This document shows, in pieces, positions 23,838 to 31,089 of a DNA stretch of 31,089 bases. The notes under the pieces were generated by a model. That model was not told the DNA's origin, did no database searches, and saw only the letters and a list, made by a program, of their open reading frames with translations. Origin of the DNA: UBA1535 sp002323775 (lineage in GTDB: Bacteria > Bacillota > Clostridia > Tissierellales > Sedimentibacteraceae); NCBI GenBank assembly GCA_031993545.1, contig DAMAHZ010000032.1:1-31089 (forward strand), in the 5' to 3' direction. Made by a program: the position numbers and the translations under genes. Position 1 is the stretch's first letter. The number at the start of each line of letters is the position of its first letter.

Positions 23838-24908
23838 ATGTTTCCAAGATTAAAAATAGATTTAAGTAAAATCAAAACAAATCTGGATAAAGTTACAAGC
23901 ATAGTAACAAAGGCTGGATGCTCAATCATGATTGTTACAAAAGTTGTCTGTGCTGATAAGGAAATCGTCAAGATAGTTGAACAGAATGAAAGCGTAGAAT
24001 TCTATGCTGATTCAAGAATTGAAAATCTTGAAAGTATAACAAATACTAAAAAGAAAAAGGTGCTTTTGAGACTTCCTATGATAAGTGATGCAGCACGAGT
24101 AGTCAAATGTTCTGATATAAGCTTAAATTCTGAAATTGAAACAATCAAAGCTTTAGATAAAGAAGCTAAATCACAATCAACTACACATAAGATAATACTT
24201 ATGATAGACTTAGGAGATTTAAGAGAAGGCTTGTACTATACAAACGAAGAACAAATTTACGATACTGTAAAACAAGTTTTAGAGCTAAAAAATGTAGAGC
24301 TATACGGTATAGGAGTTAATTTAACCTGCTATGGAGCAATAATACCTAAAAATGAAAACCTATCAATTTTAGCAGATTTTGCTCGTAAAATTGAAGAAAA
24401 ATTCAGTATTAAGCTACAAGTTATCTCTGGGGGAAATTCAAGCTCCTTGCATTTAATAGAAAAAAATCAGCTTCCAAAAGCTATAAACAACCTAAGAATA
24501 GGTGAGGCATTTTATTTAGCAAATGAAACTGCTTATAGCAATAAAATAGAGGGTATGCACGATGATGCCTTAATATTGGAGGCAGAAATTATAGAGCTAA
24601 AAGAAAAACCATCATTACCGGTTGGAGAATCAGGTGTAGATGCCTTTGGACAAAAGCCTGTATACGAGGATAGAGGGGTCATAAAAAGAGCCATATTGGC
24701 AATAGGAAGACAAGACATTGATACAGATAGTCTAACACCTTTAGATGAAAAAATCGAAATATTGGGAGCAAGCTCTGACCATATGATATTAGATGTCACT
24801 AATTCCGATAAAAACTATAAGCTAGGCGATATAATATCATTTAAACTAGGCTACTCAGCAACACTAAAAGCTTTTACCAGCAAATATGTAAATAGAGAAT
24901 ATATATAA
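23838..24908 (+). CDS. orr: Ornithine racemase (alanine-racemase-like PLP enzyme)
   Basis: 356 residues of fold-type III, with the N-terminal PLP barrel. The PLP lysine is Lys35 in IVTKVVCAD. The sequence DSRIENL, LLRLPMISDAARVV, SDISLNSEIETIKAL, then MIDLGDLREGLY and GVNLTCYGAIIP matches what I know of clostridial ornithine racemase rather than alanine racemase. It makes D-ornithine, the substrate of OraS/OraE, and so completes the pathway encoded upstream. AAAGGA precedes ATG 23838. It is oddly separated from the ord operon by the GH65-pgmB pair and may share their transcript. A strong terminator follows. Confidence 0.88.
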   Translation: MFPRLKIDLSKIKTNLDKVTSIVTKAGCSIMIVTKVVCADKEIVKIVEQNESVEFYADSRIENLESITNTKKKKVLLRLPMISDAARVVKCSDISLNSEIETIKALDKEAKSQSTTHKIILMIDLGDLREGLYYTNEEQIYDTVKQVLELKNVELYGIGVNLTCYGAIIPKNENLSILADFARKIEEKFSIKLQVISGGNSSSLHLIEKNQLPKAINNLRIGEAFYLANETAYSNKIEGMHDDALILEAEIIELKEKPSLPVGESGVDAFGQKPVYEDRGVIKRAILAIGRQDIDTDSLTPLDEKIEILGASSDHMILDVTNSDKNYKLGDIISFKLGYSATLKAFTSKYVNREYI

Positions 24909-24939
24909 AAAAAAGTGACGGTTTACCGTCACTTTTTTT
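24908..24939 (+). terminator. Strong rho-independent terminator after orr
   Basis: AAAAAAAGTGACGG (24908-24921), loop TTTA, CCGTCACTTTTTTT (24926-24939). A perfect 14-bp stem whose 3' side is the T tract. The A-run on the other side makes it function in both directions. Confidence 0.93.
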
Positions 24940-24969
24940 ATGTTCATAAATCCATATCCTGCAAATTCA

Positions 24970-24998
24970 TTGACATAGTTTTTAATTTAAAATATAAC
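24970..24998 (+). promoter_or_regulatory. Upstream promoter of the glmM region
   Basis: TTGACA (24970-24975), a 17-bp spacer, TATAAC (24993-24998): 6 of 6 and 5 of 6 consensus bases. It would start a leader of about 150 bases before the next gene, passing through the second promoter at 25085-25113. Confidence 0.55.
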
Positions 24999-25084
24999 AT
25001 ACATATTGAATATCATCATAAACCTTAGACTATTCAAGTTTAGAAAACTTTAATAATTGTTCATAAATAAATACGTAATTTTTA

Positions 25085-25113
25085 TTGACCATGCTTTTGA
25101 TAAATGCTATAAT
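25085..25113 (+). promoter_or_regulatory. Proximal promoter of the glmM region
   Basis: TTGACC (25085-25090), a 17-bp spacer, TATAAT (25108-25113): 5 of 6 and 6 of 6 consensus bases. The expected start near 25120 leaves a short leader to ATG 25159. Confidence 0.75.
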
Positions 25114-25158
25114 TTAACGAGGATTTATAAAAATTAATAATAGTAATTGAGGAATTTA

Positions 25159-25710
25159 ATGATGAATGATACTTTAGATTGCAGTATCAAAAGTTTTTTT
25201 GAGAATAGAGATAGACTTATTATAAGTCATATGAATGGTGAGATAGATAAAAAGATGTTTTTAGAATTAAACCACAATTATATGATTGAAAATAAGGTGA
25301 AACCATTTGTAATGATTGATAGCTTTGAAAAAGGAATGTATAACTATCAATTTTATAATATAATGGCTAAGTACAATAAGATGATAGCTCAGGATATTAA
25401 GGAAAGTGGCAAAAATATTGATTTTTATGCTAAATATCTTGATGATGTAAAACATTATTATGATGAGAAGGACAAAACTATATTTAGATTGTTACGATTT
25501 TTAAAGTATAACAATGTTGAGGCGTATTTTGTAAGTATGGAATCAACAGCATTGAATGGAAAATTATATGAGATAGTACTAAAGGATTATGAATTTGCTA
25601 TATTACATTCATGCTCTGAGTGGATGCTTAGCGTTTTAAGAAAAGAAAATGTGTTTTTAGATCAAATTCAAAAATCTATTATAGACTATTATGTAAATAA
25701 TACATATTGA
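25159..25710 (+). CDS. Conserved clostridial protein of unknown function (possibly the DUF6648 family)
   Basis: 183 residues, soluble, rich in tyrosine, lysine and aspartate, with no signal peptide or membrane segment. The N-terminus (FFENRDRLIISHMNGEIDKKMFLE) is helical, followed by KPFVMIDSFEKGMYNYQFYN and YFVSMESTALNGKLYEIVLKDYEFAILHS. I believe this is a small uncharacterised family common in Clostridia, but the family number is from memory. GAGG at 25149-25152 supports ATG 25159 or the next ATG at 25162. It precedes glmM by 28 bases and is probably co-transcribed with it, which might hint at a role around cell-wall precursor supply. Confidence 0.75.
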   Translation: MMNDTLDCSIKSFFENRDRLIISHMNGEIDKKMFLELNHNYMIENKVKPFVMIDSFEKGMYNYQFYNIMAKYNKMIAQDIKESGKNIDFYAKYLDDVKHYYDEKDKTIFRLLRFLKYNNVEAYFVSMESTALNGKLYEIVLKDYEFAILHSCSEWMLSVLRKENVFLDQIQKSIIDYYVNNTY

Positions 25711-25738
25711 TAATAAAATTTTAGAAGGGAAATTTAAA

Positions 25739-27085
25739 ATGGCAAAATTATTTGGAACTGATGGTGTTAGAGGAATTGCTAACATTGATTTATCAGCAGA
25801 TTTAGCATATAAGTTAGGACGAATAGGAGGCTTTTTTTTAACAAAAGGAAAAGAAAGACCTAAAATGCTTGTAGGTATGGATACCAGAATATCTGGGGAT
25901 ATGCTTGAGGGAGCTTTGTCGGCAGGGCTTAATTCAGCAGGTATTGATGTTTTATATGTTGGAGTCGTTCCTACGCCTGCTATCGCTTGTCTTATAAAGA
26001 TACTTGGGGCTGATGGCGGAGTTATGATATCTGCATCCCATAATCCTGTTGAATACAATGGAATTAAGTTTTTTAATGAAGATTCTTATAAATTGACTGA
26101 TGAGATGGAAAATTCAATCGAAGAATACATATTCAATAATTTAGATATTGATAACATACCAAGCGGCGGAAAAGTTGGCAGGAAAATAACAGTTGAAAAT
26201 CCTACAAGAAAATATATGGATTTTTTAAAAAATACTATTAATATTGACTTTAAAGGGCTTAAGGTTGCTATGGACTGTGGAAACGGTGCTGCGTATAAAG
26301 CTGCTCCAGAGCTTTTACATGAGCTTGGAGCTCAGGTATTTGTTATAAACAATGAGCCCAATGGAATAAACATAAATGTAAACTGTGGCTCAACAAAGCC
26401 TGAGGAAGTACAAAAGCTTGTTCTTGAAACAGGTGCAGATATTGGACTATCATTTGACGGTGATGCTGATAGGTTGATTGCTTGTGATGAAAATGGAAAT
26501 ATAGTTGATGGAGACCATGTGCTTGCTATTTGTGGCATACATTTAAAGAAAAAGGGAATGCTAAAAAATAATACAGTTGTGGGAACTGTGATGAGCAACA
26601 TGGGACTTGACATAGCTCTCCGAGAAAATGCAATAGATTTAATAAAAACAAAAGTTGGAGACAGATATGTTCTTGAAGAAATGAAAAATAATAATTATTT
26701 GCTCGGTGGAGAGCAGTCAGGACATATAATATTTTTAGATTACAACACTACAGGAGATGGTCTTTTAACAGCCTTACAGCTAATGTCAGTAGTAAAGGAA
26801 ACAGGAACTAAATTATCAAAGCTTTCCTCTGTAATGACGGATATGCCACAGATTTTGGTAAATGCAAAGGTCAGTGCTGAAAAGAGAAATGATTATTTAA
26901 GTGATAATGAAATAGTTAATAAAATCAATGATATTGAAAATCATTTCGCAGGCAAAGGCAGAGTTCTAATAAGACCATCTGGTACAGAGCCATTAGTCAG
27001 AGTAATGATTGAGGGAGACAAGCAAGAGGAGATAAAAGCATACGCAGAAGAATTGGCAAGGTTAATTGAAGATAGACTTATATAA
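25739..27085 (+). CDS. glmM: Phosphoglucosamine mutase
   Basis: 448 residues, full length. It interconverts glucosamine 6-phosphate and glucosamine 1-phosphate, feeding UDP-GlcNAc and peptidoglycan synthesis. The phosphoserine is Ser100 in MISASHNPVEYNGIKFF. The metal loop is SFDGDADRLI, the sugar-binding loop is GGEQSGHI, and the phosphate-binding loop is RPSGTEPLVRVM near the C-terminus. The N-terminus KLFGTDGVRG is canonical for GlmM. AGAAGGGAAA precedes ATG 25739. It is followed after nine bases by a membrane-protein gene. Confidence 0.97.
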   Translation: MAKLFGTDGVRGIANIDLSADLAYKLGRIGGFFLTKGKERPKMLVGMDTRISGDMLEGALSAGLNSAGIDVLYVGVVPTPAIACLIKILGADGGVMISASHNPVEYNGIKFFNEDSYKLTDEMENSIEEYIFNNLDIDNIPSGGKVGRKITVENPTRKYMDFLKNTINIDFKGLKVAMDCGNGAAYKAAPELLHELGAQVFVINNEPNGININVNCGSTKPEEVQKLVLETGADIGLSFDGDADRLIACDENGNIVDGDHVLAICGIHLKKKGMLKNNTVVGTVMSNMGLDIALRENAIDLIKTKVGDRYVLEEMKNNNYLLGGEQSGHIIFLDYNTTGDGLLTALQLMSVVKETGTKLSKLSSVMTDMPQILVNAKVSAEKRNDYLSDNEIVNKINDIENHFAGKGRVLIRPSGTEPLVRVMIEGDKQEEIKAYAEELARLIEDRLI

Positions 27086-27094
27086 ATAAGAAAT

Positions 27095-27721
27095 ATGATA
27101 ACTGAATTTTTTAACGATATAATAAATTATTTTAAAACACTTGATAGTGAAGAACTTATACAATTTGTAAGATTAGGAGGACCTTTGATAGGTATTATTT
27201 TGCCTGTTATTGAAGCCTTTATTCCTATACTTCCATTGGTATTATTCGTTACTATAAATGTCAATGTTTTTGGCCCGGTTTGGGGATACTTATACTCGTG
27301 GATAGGAAATTGTCTTGGCTCATTTCTTTTATTCTTTCTGTTAAATAAAATAGGGGGAAAGAAAATTGAGGAAAAAATTAATCAAAGTAAGTATAGTTCA
27401 GCATTAAAAAGAATTAAATCTAAAAATTCTTCAATACTGTTTTTACTGTATTGCTTTCCTTTTACTCCATCATTCCTTATAAGTGGGGCATCTGCGCTTG
27501 CCAATATGAGCATTAAGAATTTTTTAGTATCATTGTTGCCCGGAAAGTTAATAATGTTAATATCCCTTGCATTAATAGGCATGAATATAGGAGCATTCTT
27601 CGAAAAGCCACTAAGGTCAATTTTGTTTCTAGGAGCTATATTATTAATAAATTTTATGATAAAATATATAGCAGAGCGTTCAAGCTTGTTTATTGTTAAT
27701 AGAAAAGATGATAAGAAATAA
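27095..27721 (+). CDS. VTT-domain (DedA/TVP38-like) membrane protein
   Basis: 208 residues with about five hydrophobic segments. The motif region YCFPFTPSFLISGASALANMSIKNFLVSLLPGKL resembles the conserved core of VTT-domain proteins, in which a proline-rich re-entrant loop precedes a glycine-containing segment. Bacterial members affect envelope integrity, and some translocate undecaprenyl phosphate or phospholipids across the membrane. Neighbouring glmM makes a cell-wall role attractive but unproven. The start at ATG 27095 has only a weak AAGAAAT ahead and lies nine bases after glmM, so it depends on translational coupling. Confidence 0.75.
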   Translation: MITEFFNDIINYFKTLDSEELIQFVRLGGPLIGIILPVIEAFIPILPLVLFVTINVNVFGPVWGYLYSWIGNCLGSFLLFFLLNKIGGKKIEEKINQSKYSSALKRIKSKNSSILFLLYCFPFTPSFLISGASALANMSIKNFLVSLLPGKLIMLISLALIGMNIGAFFEKPLRSILFLGAILLINFMIKYIAERSSLFIVNRKDDKK

Positions 27722-27743
27722 CGAAAGCATCCTAAAAAAGTTA

Positions 27744-27774
27744 AAGGCAGGTTTATTCTAATAAAACCTGCCTT
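27744..27774. terminator. Bidirectional terminator between convergent genes
   Basis: AAGGCAGGTTT (27744-27754) pairs perfectly with AAACCTGCCTT (27764-27774) around nine bases. The minus-strand reading continues into TAACTTTTTTAGG, a good T tract for the flotillin transcript. The plus-strand tail is TAATATTATTCTTG, less ideal. Confidence 0.75.
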
Positions 27775-27788
27775 AATATTATTCTTGT

Positions 27789-29315
27789 TTATTCATTAGT
27801 TACTGCTGATTCCTCTGACTCATCAATATCTTCTTGTGGCTTGAATTTTTTTATTTCTTTTTCAACTAATATTGGATTTTGAGCCATTTTTCCGCCTAAA
27901 AAGCCTGCTATTAAACCCTTCAAATCTACTCCAAGTCCGCTTGCCAAGCCTTCTGTAACCTGTGTTGTTCCGTTGACTATGTCTGATAATAGCTTTGTGT
28001 TGTTACCCTCGCCATACATCGTAATTTTATCAACCTTGCTTAATGGCTGAGCTACATTTTTAGCTATCTCTGGCATTGCTTTCATTAACATTTCAATGAC
28101 TGCAGCTTGTCCCATCTTCTGCATTGCTTCAGCTTTTTTATCAATACCTTCCGCTTCTGCCAATGCCTTTGCTCTGATTGCTTCAGCCTCTGCTAAACCT
28201 ACTGCTGATATACCAGCCGCCTCTTGTTCTCTTGCGTACTTCATTGCTTCAGCTCTTTTCATTTCTGCTTCCGCTTCTTGTTGTTCTTCAAATAACTTTG
28301 CTTCTGCTTCTCTTTGACGTTTAAAAAGATATGCTTGAGCCTCCTGCTCTAGCTTGTAACGCTCAGCATCTGCTTTTGCTCTTATATTCGCATCCAACTG
28401 TTGTTTTGTTATTTCAACTTCTTGCTTCCTTAATTCTGCGTCACGCTCTGCTTTGGCTATTTGAGCATTTACCTTAGAAGTCTCAATTTTCTTTTGCTGC
28501 TCCATGCTTTGTATTTCATAAGCTGCATCTGCTTCTGCCTTCTTGTTGTCAGCTAAAACTTTAAGTCCAGCTTGCTTTATTTCAAGCTCGTTGTTCTTTT
28601 GAGCTATTTCTGATTCTGAAGCTACTCTTGCATCATTAGCTGCTTTATCTGCCTCAGCTTTTGCAATTGCTACGTCTCTGTCTGCATGAGCCTTTGCTAT
28701 GGCTGCATTTTTCTTGATTAATGAGGTATTGTCTGCTCCTAAATCCTTAATCAAACCACTCTCATCTGTTACATTTTGTATATTACAAGATAAAATCTCA
28801 ATTCCCAGCTTGCTCATGTCAAGTGATGCCTTTTGCATAACTTGGTCTGAGAAAGCATCTCTGTCGGTGTTGATGCTCTTTAATGAAATAGTTCCTATTA
28901 TCTCACGCATATTACCTTGCAGTGAATCTTGCAGGTCTAATGTTATCTCCTCTGCTAGTTTGTTAAGGAAGTTTTTTGCTGCTAGTTTCAAGCCTTCTTC
29001 TGACGACTGTATTCGAACTTTTGCAACTGCATCAACATTTACATTTATAAAATCATTTGTTGGGACACTTTGTTCTGTTTTTATATCTACCGTCATTTGA
29101 CCTAAGTAAAGCTTGTCTAATCTCTCTATAAACGGTATCCTCACACCTGCTCGTCCTATTAATATTCTTGGCTGTTTTCCCAAGCCTGATATAATATATG
29201 CTTGATCGGGCGGTGCTTTTACATAGCCTTTTGCTATGATTATGATAATTAATATTGCTAGGAACGTTATTCCTATATACGATATATATGGAAACAACAT
29301 CGTTATTTCTGGCAT
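27789..29315 (-). CDS. Flotillin-family protein (SPFH/band 7)
   Basis: 508 residues. One N-terminal membrane segment (about 8-28) is followed by the SPFH domain (about 32-205: APPDQAYIISGLGKQPRILIGRAG, then TVDIKTEQSVPTNDFINVNVDAVAKVRI). A long alanine/glutamate-rich coiled coil with repeated AEAEA-type units follows (about 215-420), then a C-terminal oligomerisation region (VIEMLMKAMPEIAKNV) and an acidic tail. It organises membrane microdomains and may affect signalling, secretion and wall synthesis. It is closest to FloT/YqiK-type flotillins. AAGGAGATG precedes the ATG (complement of 29313-29315). No NfeD partner gene is beside it here. Confidence 0.92.
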   Translation of the reverse strand: MPEITMLFPYISYIGITFLAILIIIIIAKGYVKAPPDQAYIISGLGKQPRILIGRAGVRIPFIERLDKLYLGQMTVDIKTEQSVPTNDFINVNVDAVAKVRIQSSEEGLKLAAKNFLNKLAEEITLDLQDSLQGNMREIIGTISLKSINTDRDAFSDQVMQKASLDMSKLGIEILSCNIQNVTDESGLIKDLGADNTSLIKKNAAIAKAHADRDVAIAKAEADKAANDARVASESEIAQKNNELEIKQAGLKVLADNKKAEADAAYEIQSMEQQKKIETSKVNAQIAKAERDAELRKQEVEITKQQLDANIRAKADAERYKLEQEAQAYLFKRQREAEAKLFEEQQEAEAEMKRAEAMKYAREQEAAGISAVGLAEAEAIRAKALAEAEGIDKKAEAMQKMGQAAVIEMLMKAMPEIAKNVAQPLSKVDKITMYGEGNNTKLLSDIVNGTTQVTEGLASGLGVDLKGLIAGFLGGKMAQNPILVEKEIKKFKPQEDIDESEESAVTNE

Positions 29316-29353
29316 TTTTTACATCTCCTTTTATATTTTTTTGTTATTCTTCT

Positions 29354-29417
29354 TTTATCTTAACATACTGTTATATTTATGTCAAGATAAAACCGAACTA
29401 ACGTTTGTTAAGATAAA
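29354..29417. repeat. Repeated TTAAGATAAA-type motif around the flotillin promoter
   Basis: TTTATCTTAACA (29354-29365) and TGTTAAGATAAA (29406-29417) form a perfect 12-bp inverted repeat. A third related copy, TCAAGATAAA, lies at 29382-29391. They flank and overlap the minus-strand -35 and -10 boxes. They could be operator sites for an unidentified regulator, or a stem in RNA. Confidence 0.5.
29357..29385 (-). promoter_or_regulatory. Sigma-A-type promoter for the flotillin gene
   Basis: On the minus strand: TTGACA (complement of 29380-29385), a 17-bp spacer, TAAGAT (complement of 29357-29362). It has a perfect -35 box and a 4 of 6 -10 box. The start would be near 29350, about 35 bases before the ATG. 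Confidence 0.65.
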
Positions 29418-29479
29418 GTAAAAAAGTAAAGATTAAATCAAATAAGCTAATATAAATATTGTTTAGTAATTATTCTAAA

Positions 29480-30226
29480 TTATTTTTTATGATAAACATG
29501 ATAATAAAGAACAGGCAATAAAAGCCCACCACCTATAAAATTACCAATTGTTGATGGTATTAAATTTCCGATTATTTGTGTTATCGTTATGCTGTTGTCA
29601 ACTAAAGCCCCCAAAGGTAAAAAGAACATATTTGCAACGCAATGCTCAAATCCGCAAAGCACAAATAGCATAACTGGGAACCAGCATCCGAATAATTTAC
29701 CAATTGTATCTTTCGCTGTATAAGCAAACCAAACTCCTAAAGCAACAAGTATATTACAGATAATTCCTTTAAGTAAAATTTGAACAAATGATAGCGATAC
29801 CTTTGCTTTAGCAACAGTTACAATTGTTGCTGCAAGTGCTGAATCGGGTTTGTACATTCCGGAAAAATATACCATTAAAGCAACAGCTAGTGAGCCAATT
29901 AGATTGCCAAACCACACTTGCGTTATGCTTGATACTAAATCCTTTATTTTAATCTTTTTATTTAGGCAGCCAAATGTCATTAAGCAGTTGCCTGTGAAAA
30001 GCTCACCGCCTACTAAAATTATTAGCATAAGCCCTACAGGGAAAACAGCAGCTCTTAGAAATGGATCAGCAAACATTGTTAGAAAGCCTTGCCCTCCAAG
30101 TGCGATATAAAGTCCTCCCATAAAACTTAATAAAAACCTTTTCTTTACATTCATAGTAGCTTTTGTAACTGATAATTCTGTTACATAATCAGCGGTTTCC
30201 TTTGGTGTTAAATAATTATTTGTCAT
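29480..30226 (-). CDS. Formate/nitrite transporter family channel, probable formate channel
   Basis: 248 residues with six hydrophobic segments. The first FNT signature region reads SFMGGLYIALGGQGFL. The second contains the pore histidine in CGFEHCVANMFFLPLGA, as in FocA (GFEHxVANM). GGELFTGNCLMTFG is the omega-loop area. The substrate is probably formate, because the divergent neighbour is formate-tetrahydrofolate ligase. Nitrite or hydrosulfide channels of the same fold remain possible. GGAGG, a few bases upstream of the ATG (complement of 30224-30226), is a strong ribosome site. Both proteins would link formate uptake or export with one-carbon metabolism. Confidence 0.9.
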   Translation of the reverse strand: MTNNYLTPKETADYVTELSVTKATMNVKKRFLLSFMGGLYIALGGQGFLTMFADPFLRAAVFPVGLMLIILVGGELFTGNCLMTFGCLNKKIKIKDLVSSITQVWFGNLIGSLAVALMVYFSGMYKPDSALAATIVTVAKAKVSLSFVQILLKGIICNILVALGVWFAYTAKDTIGKLFGCWFPVMLFVLCGFEHCVANMFFLPLGALVDNSITITQIIGNLIPSTIGNFIGGGLLLPVLYYHVYHKK

Positions 30227-30265
30227 TTAAACCTCCATACGTTAAATAAAATTTTTAAAAATCTA

Positions 30266-30295
30266 TCGACAAATCATACCTTTTAATGATATAGT
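30266..30295 (+). promoter_or_regulatory. Candidate promoter for fhs
   Basis: TCGACA (30266-30271), an 18-bp spacer, TATAGT (30290-30295). The leader of about 125 bases contains a tandem TTTTGGTAAG repeat near 30345-30364. I see no tetrahydrofolate-riboswitch structure in it. Confidence 0.4.
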
Positions 30296-30425
30296 ATATT
30301 AGAAATAAATTCAAGATGAAAACGATAAATTTTTAAAATTTTTTTTGGTAAGTTTTGGTAAGAACATTAATAATTAATGTTTATTATAAAATAATTTTTT
30401 ATAAATTGGAGGAATTAGATTTATT

Positions 30426-31089
30426 ATGGCAGAAAAATTTTTAACAGATATTGAAATCGCTCAAAATGCGGAAATGAAAGAAATCAATCAAATAGCAACT
30501 AAGATTGGTATTCCTGATAAGTACGTTGAAAACTATGGTAAATACAAAGCAAAAATTGACTATAGATACTTAAATAACGAACTTAAGGATAACAAAGATG
30601 CAAAGATAATCTTAGTAACTGCAATTAATCCAACTCCTGCAGGAGAGGGAAAAACTACTACAACTATCGGTGTTGCTGATGCTTTATCTTATCTTGGCAA
30701 AAGGACTGTTGTAGCTTTAAGAGAGCCATCTTTAGGACCAGTATTTGGTGTTAAAGGAGGAGCGGCAGGCGGTGGATATGCACAGGTAGTTCCTATGGAA
30801 GATATAAATCTTCATTTCACTGGAGATTTGCACGCTATAGGTGCTGCTAACAACCTTTTAGCTGCTATGCTAGATAACCACATTCACCAAGGAAATAAGT
30901 TGAATATTGACACAAGAAGAATCACTTGGAGGAGAGCTGTAGACATGAATGACAGACAGCTAAGAAGCATAATAAGCGGTCTTGGCGGAAAATCAGAGGG
31001 TGTTCCAAGACAAGATGGCTTTGATATAACAGTTGCTTCAGAAATAATGGCAGTATTCTGCTTGTCAAGTGATATCATAGATTTAAAAG
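30426..31089 (+). CDS. fhs: Formate-tetrahydrofolate ligase, N-terminal part (cut by window end)
   Basis: 221 codons from ATG 30426 to the window edge, out of about 556 expected. It makes 10-formyl-tetrahydrofolate from formate, THF and ATP. The N-terminus FLTDIEIAQNAEMKEI and IPDKYVENYGKYKAKID are canonical. The nucleotide-binding loop is PTPAGEGKTTT (residues 69-79). REPSLGPVFGVKGGAAGGG and FTGDLHAIGAANNLLAAMLDN follow in the normal order. GGAGG at 30410-30414 lies eleven bases before the ATG. Read together with the divergent formate channel, it suggests a C1 or Wood-Ljungdahl-linked metabolism. Confidence 0.96.
   Translation, partial: MAEKFLTDIEIAQNAEMKEINQIATKIGIPDKYVENYGKYKAKIDYRYLNNELKDNKDAKIILVTAINPTPAGEGKTTTTIGVADALSYLGKRTVVALREPSLGPVFGVKGGAAGGGYAQVVPMEDINLHFTGDLHAIGAANNLLAAMLDNHIHQGNKLNIDTRRITWRRAVDMNDRQLRSIISGLGGKSEGVPRQDGFDITVASEIMAVFCLSSDIIDLK

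Noticed and set aside
30296..30425. Tetrahydrofolate riboswitch before fhs
   Set aside because: The leader is almost entirely A and T, with no conserved GC-rich stems expected for that riboswitch.
1..31089. CRISPR arrays, tRNA or rRNA genes, insertion sequences
   Set aside because: No regularly spaced direct repeats, cloverleaf sequences, rRNA segments or transposase genes were recognised on either strand.

Overview
The window is AT-rich, carries strong Shine-Dalgarno sites, and encodes the oxidative branch of Stickland-type ornithine fermentation (ord, ortA, ortB, oraS, oraE, a MutL-type protein and orr) with a formate channel and formate-tetrahydrofolate ligase. This points to an amino-acid-fermenting member of the Clostridia, most like the Peptostreptococcaceae (for example Acetoanaerobium/Clostridium sticklandii). 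That placement is inferred from gene content, not from a search.

Layout: (1) 1-3200 is accessory-looking. It holds the end of a histidine kinase, then two paralogous XRE/zinc-ribbon regulators bracketing a SAM methyltransferase, a membrane methyltransferase and a small lipoprotein. (2) 3370-6474, minus strand, has a GNAT acetyltransferase, an aldehyde dehydrogenase and dxr. (3) 6604-9719 has a stand-alone tyrosine recombinase, a non-coding stretch bounded by inverted recombination-site-like repeats, and a chemoreceptor. (4) 9938-11594 has an ACT-domain protein and a patatin-like lipase. (5) 11718-20466 has a RocR-type sigma-54 activator, a very clear -24/-12 promoter, and the operon ord-ortA-ortB-oraS-oraE-mutL. 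(6) 20583-24908 has a GH65 disaccharide phosphorylase with beta-phosphoglucomutase, followed by ornithine racemase. (7) 25159-27721 has a conserved protein of unknown function, glmM and a VTT-family membrane protein. (8) 27789-31089 has a flotillin and a formate/nitrite-family channel on the minus strand, and the start of fhs on the plus strand, cut by the window edge.

The main discovery candidate is region 3. Two 28-bp sites with 11-6-11 architecture, like Xer/dif cores, lie in inverted orientation at 7557-7584 and 7847-7874. Their 6-bp cores are exact reverse complements, and the recombinase stop codon is the last triplet of one arm. Between them is a near-consensus sigma-A promoter (TTGCCA, 17 bp, TATAAT) that now points away from the chemoreceptor. 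I found no convincing promoter between the right site and the chemoreceptor. The simplest reading is a recombinase-controlled invertible promoter that phase-varies a methyl-accepting chemotaxis protein, present here in the OFF orientation.

How the genes work together: Orr makes D-ornithine, OraS/OraE converts it to 2,4-diaminopentanoate, Ord oxidises that to 2-amino-4-ketopentanoate, and OrtA/OrtB cleaves this with CoA to alanine and acetyl-CoA. The MutL-type protein probably maintains the B12-dependent mutase. The upstream RocR-like activator probably drives the operon through the sigma-54 promoter. No tRNA, rRNA, CRISPR array or insertion sequence was recognised.
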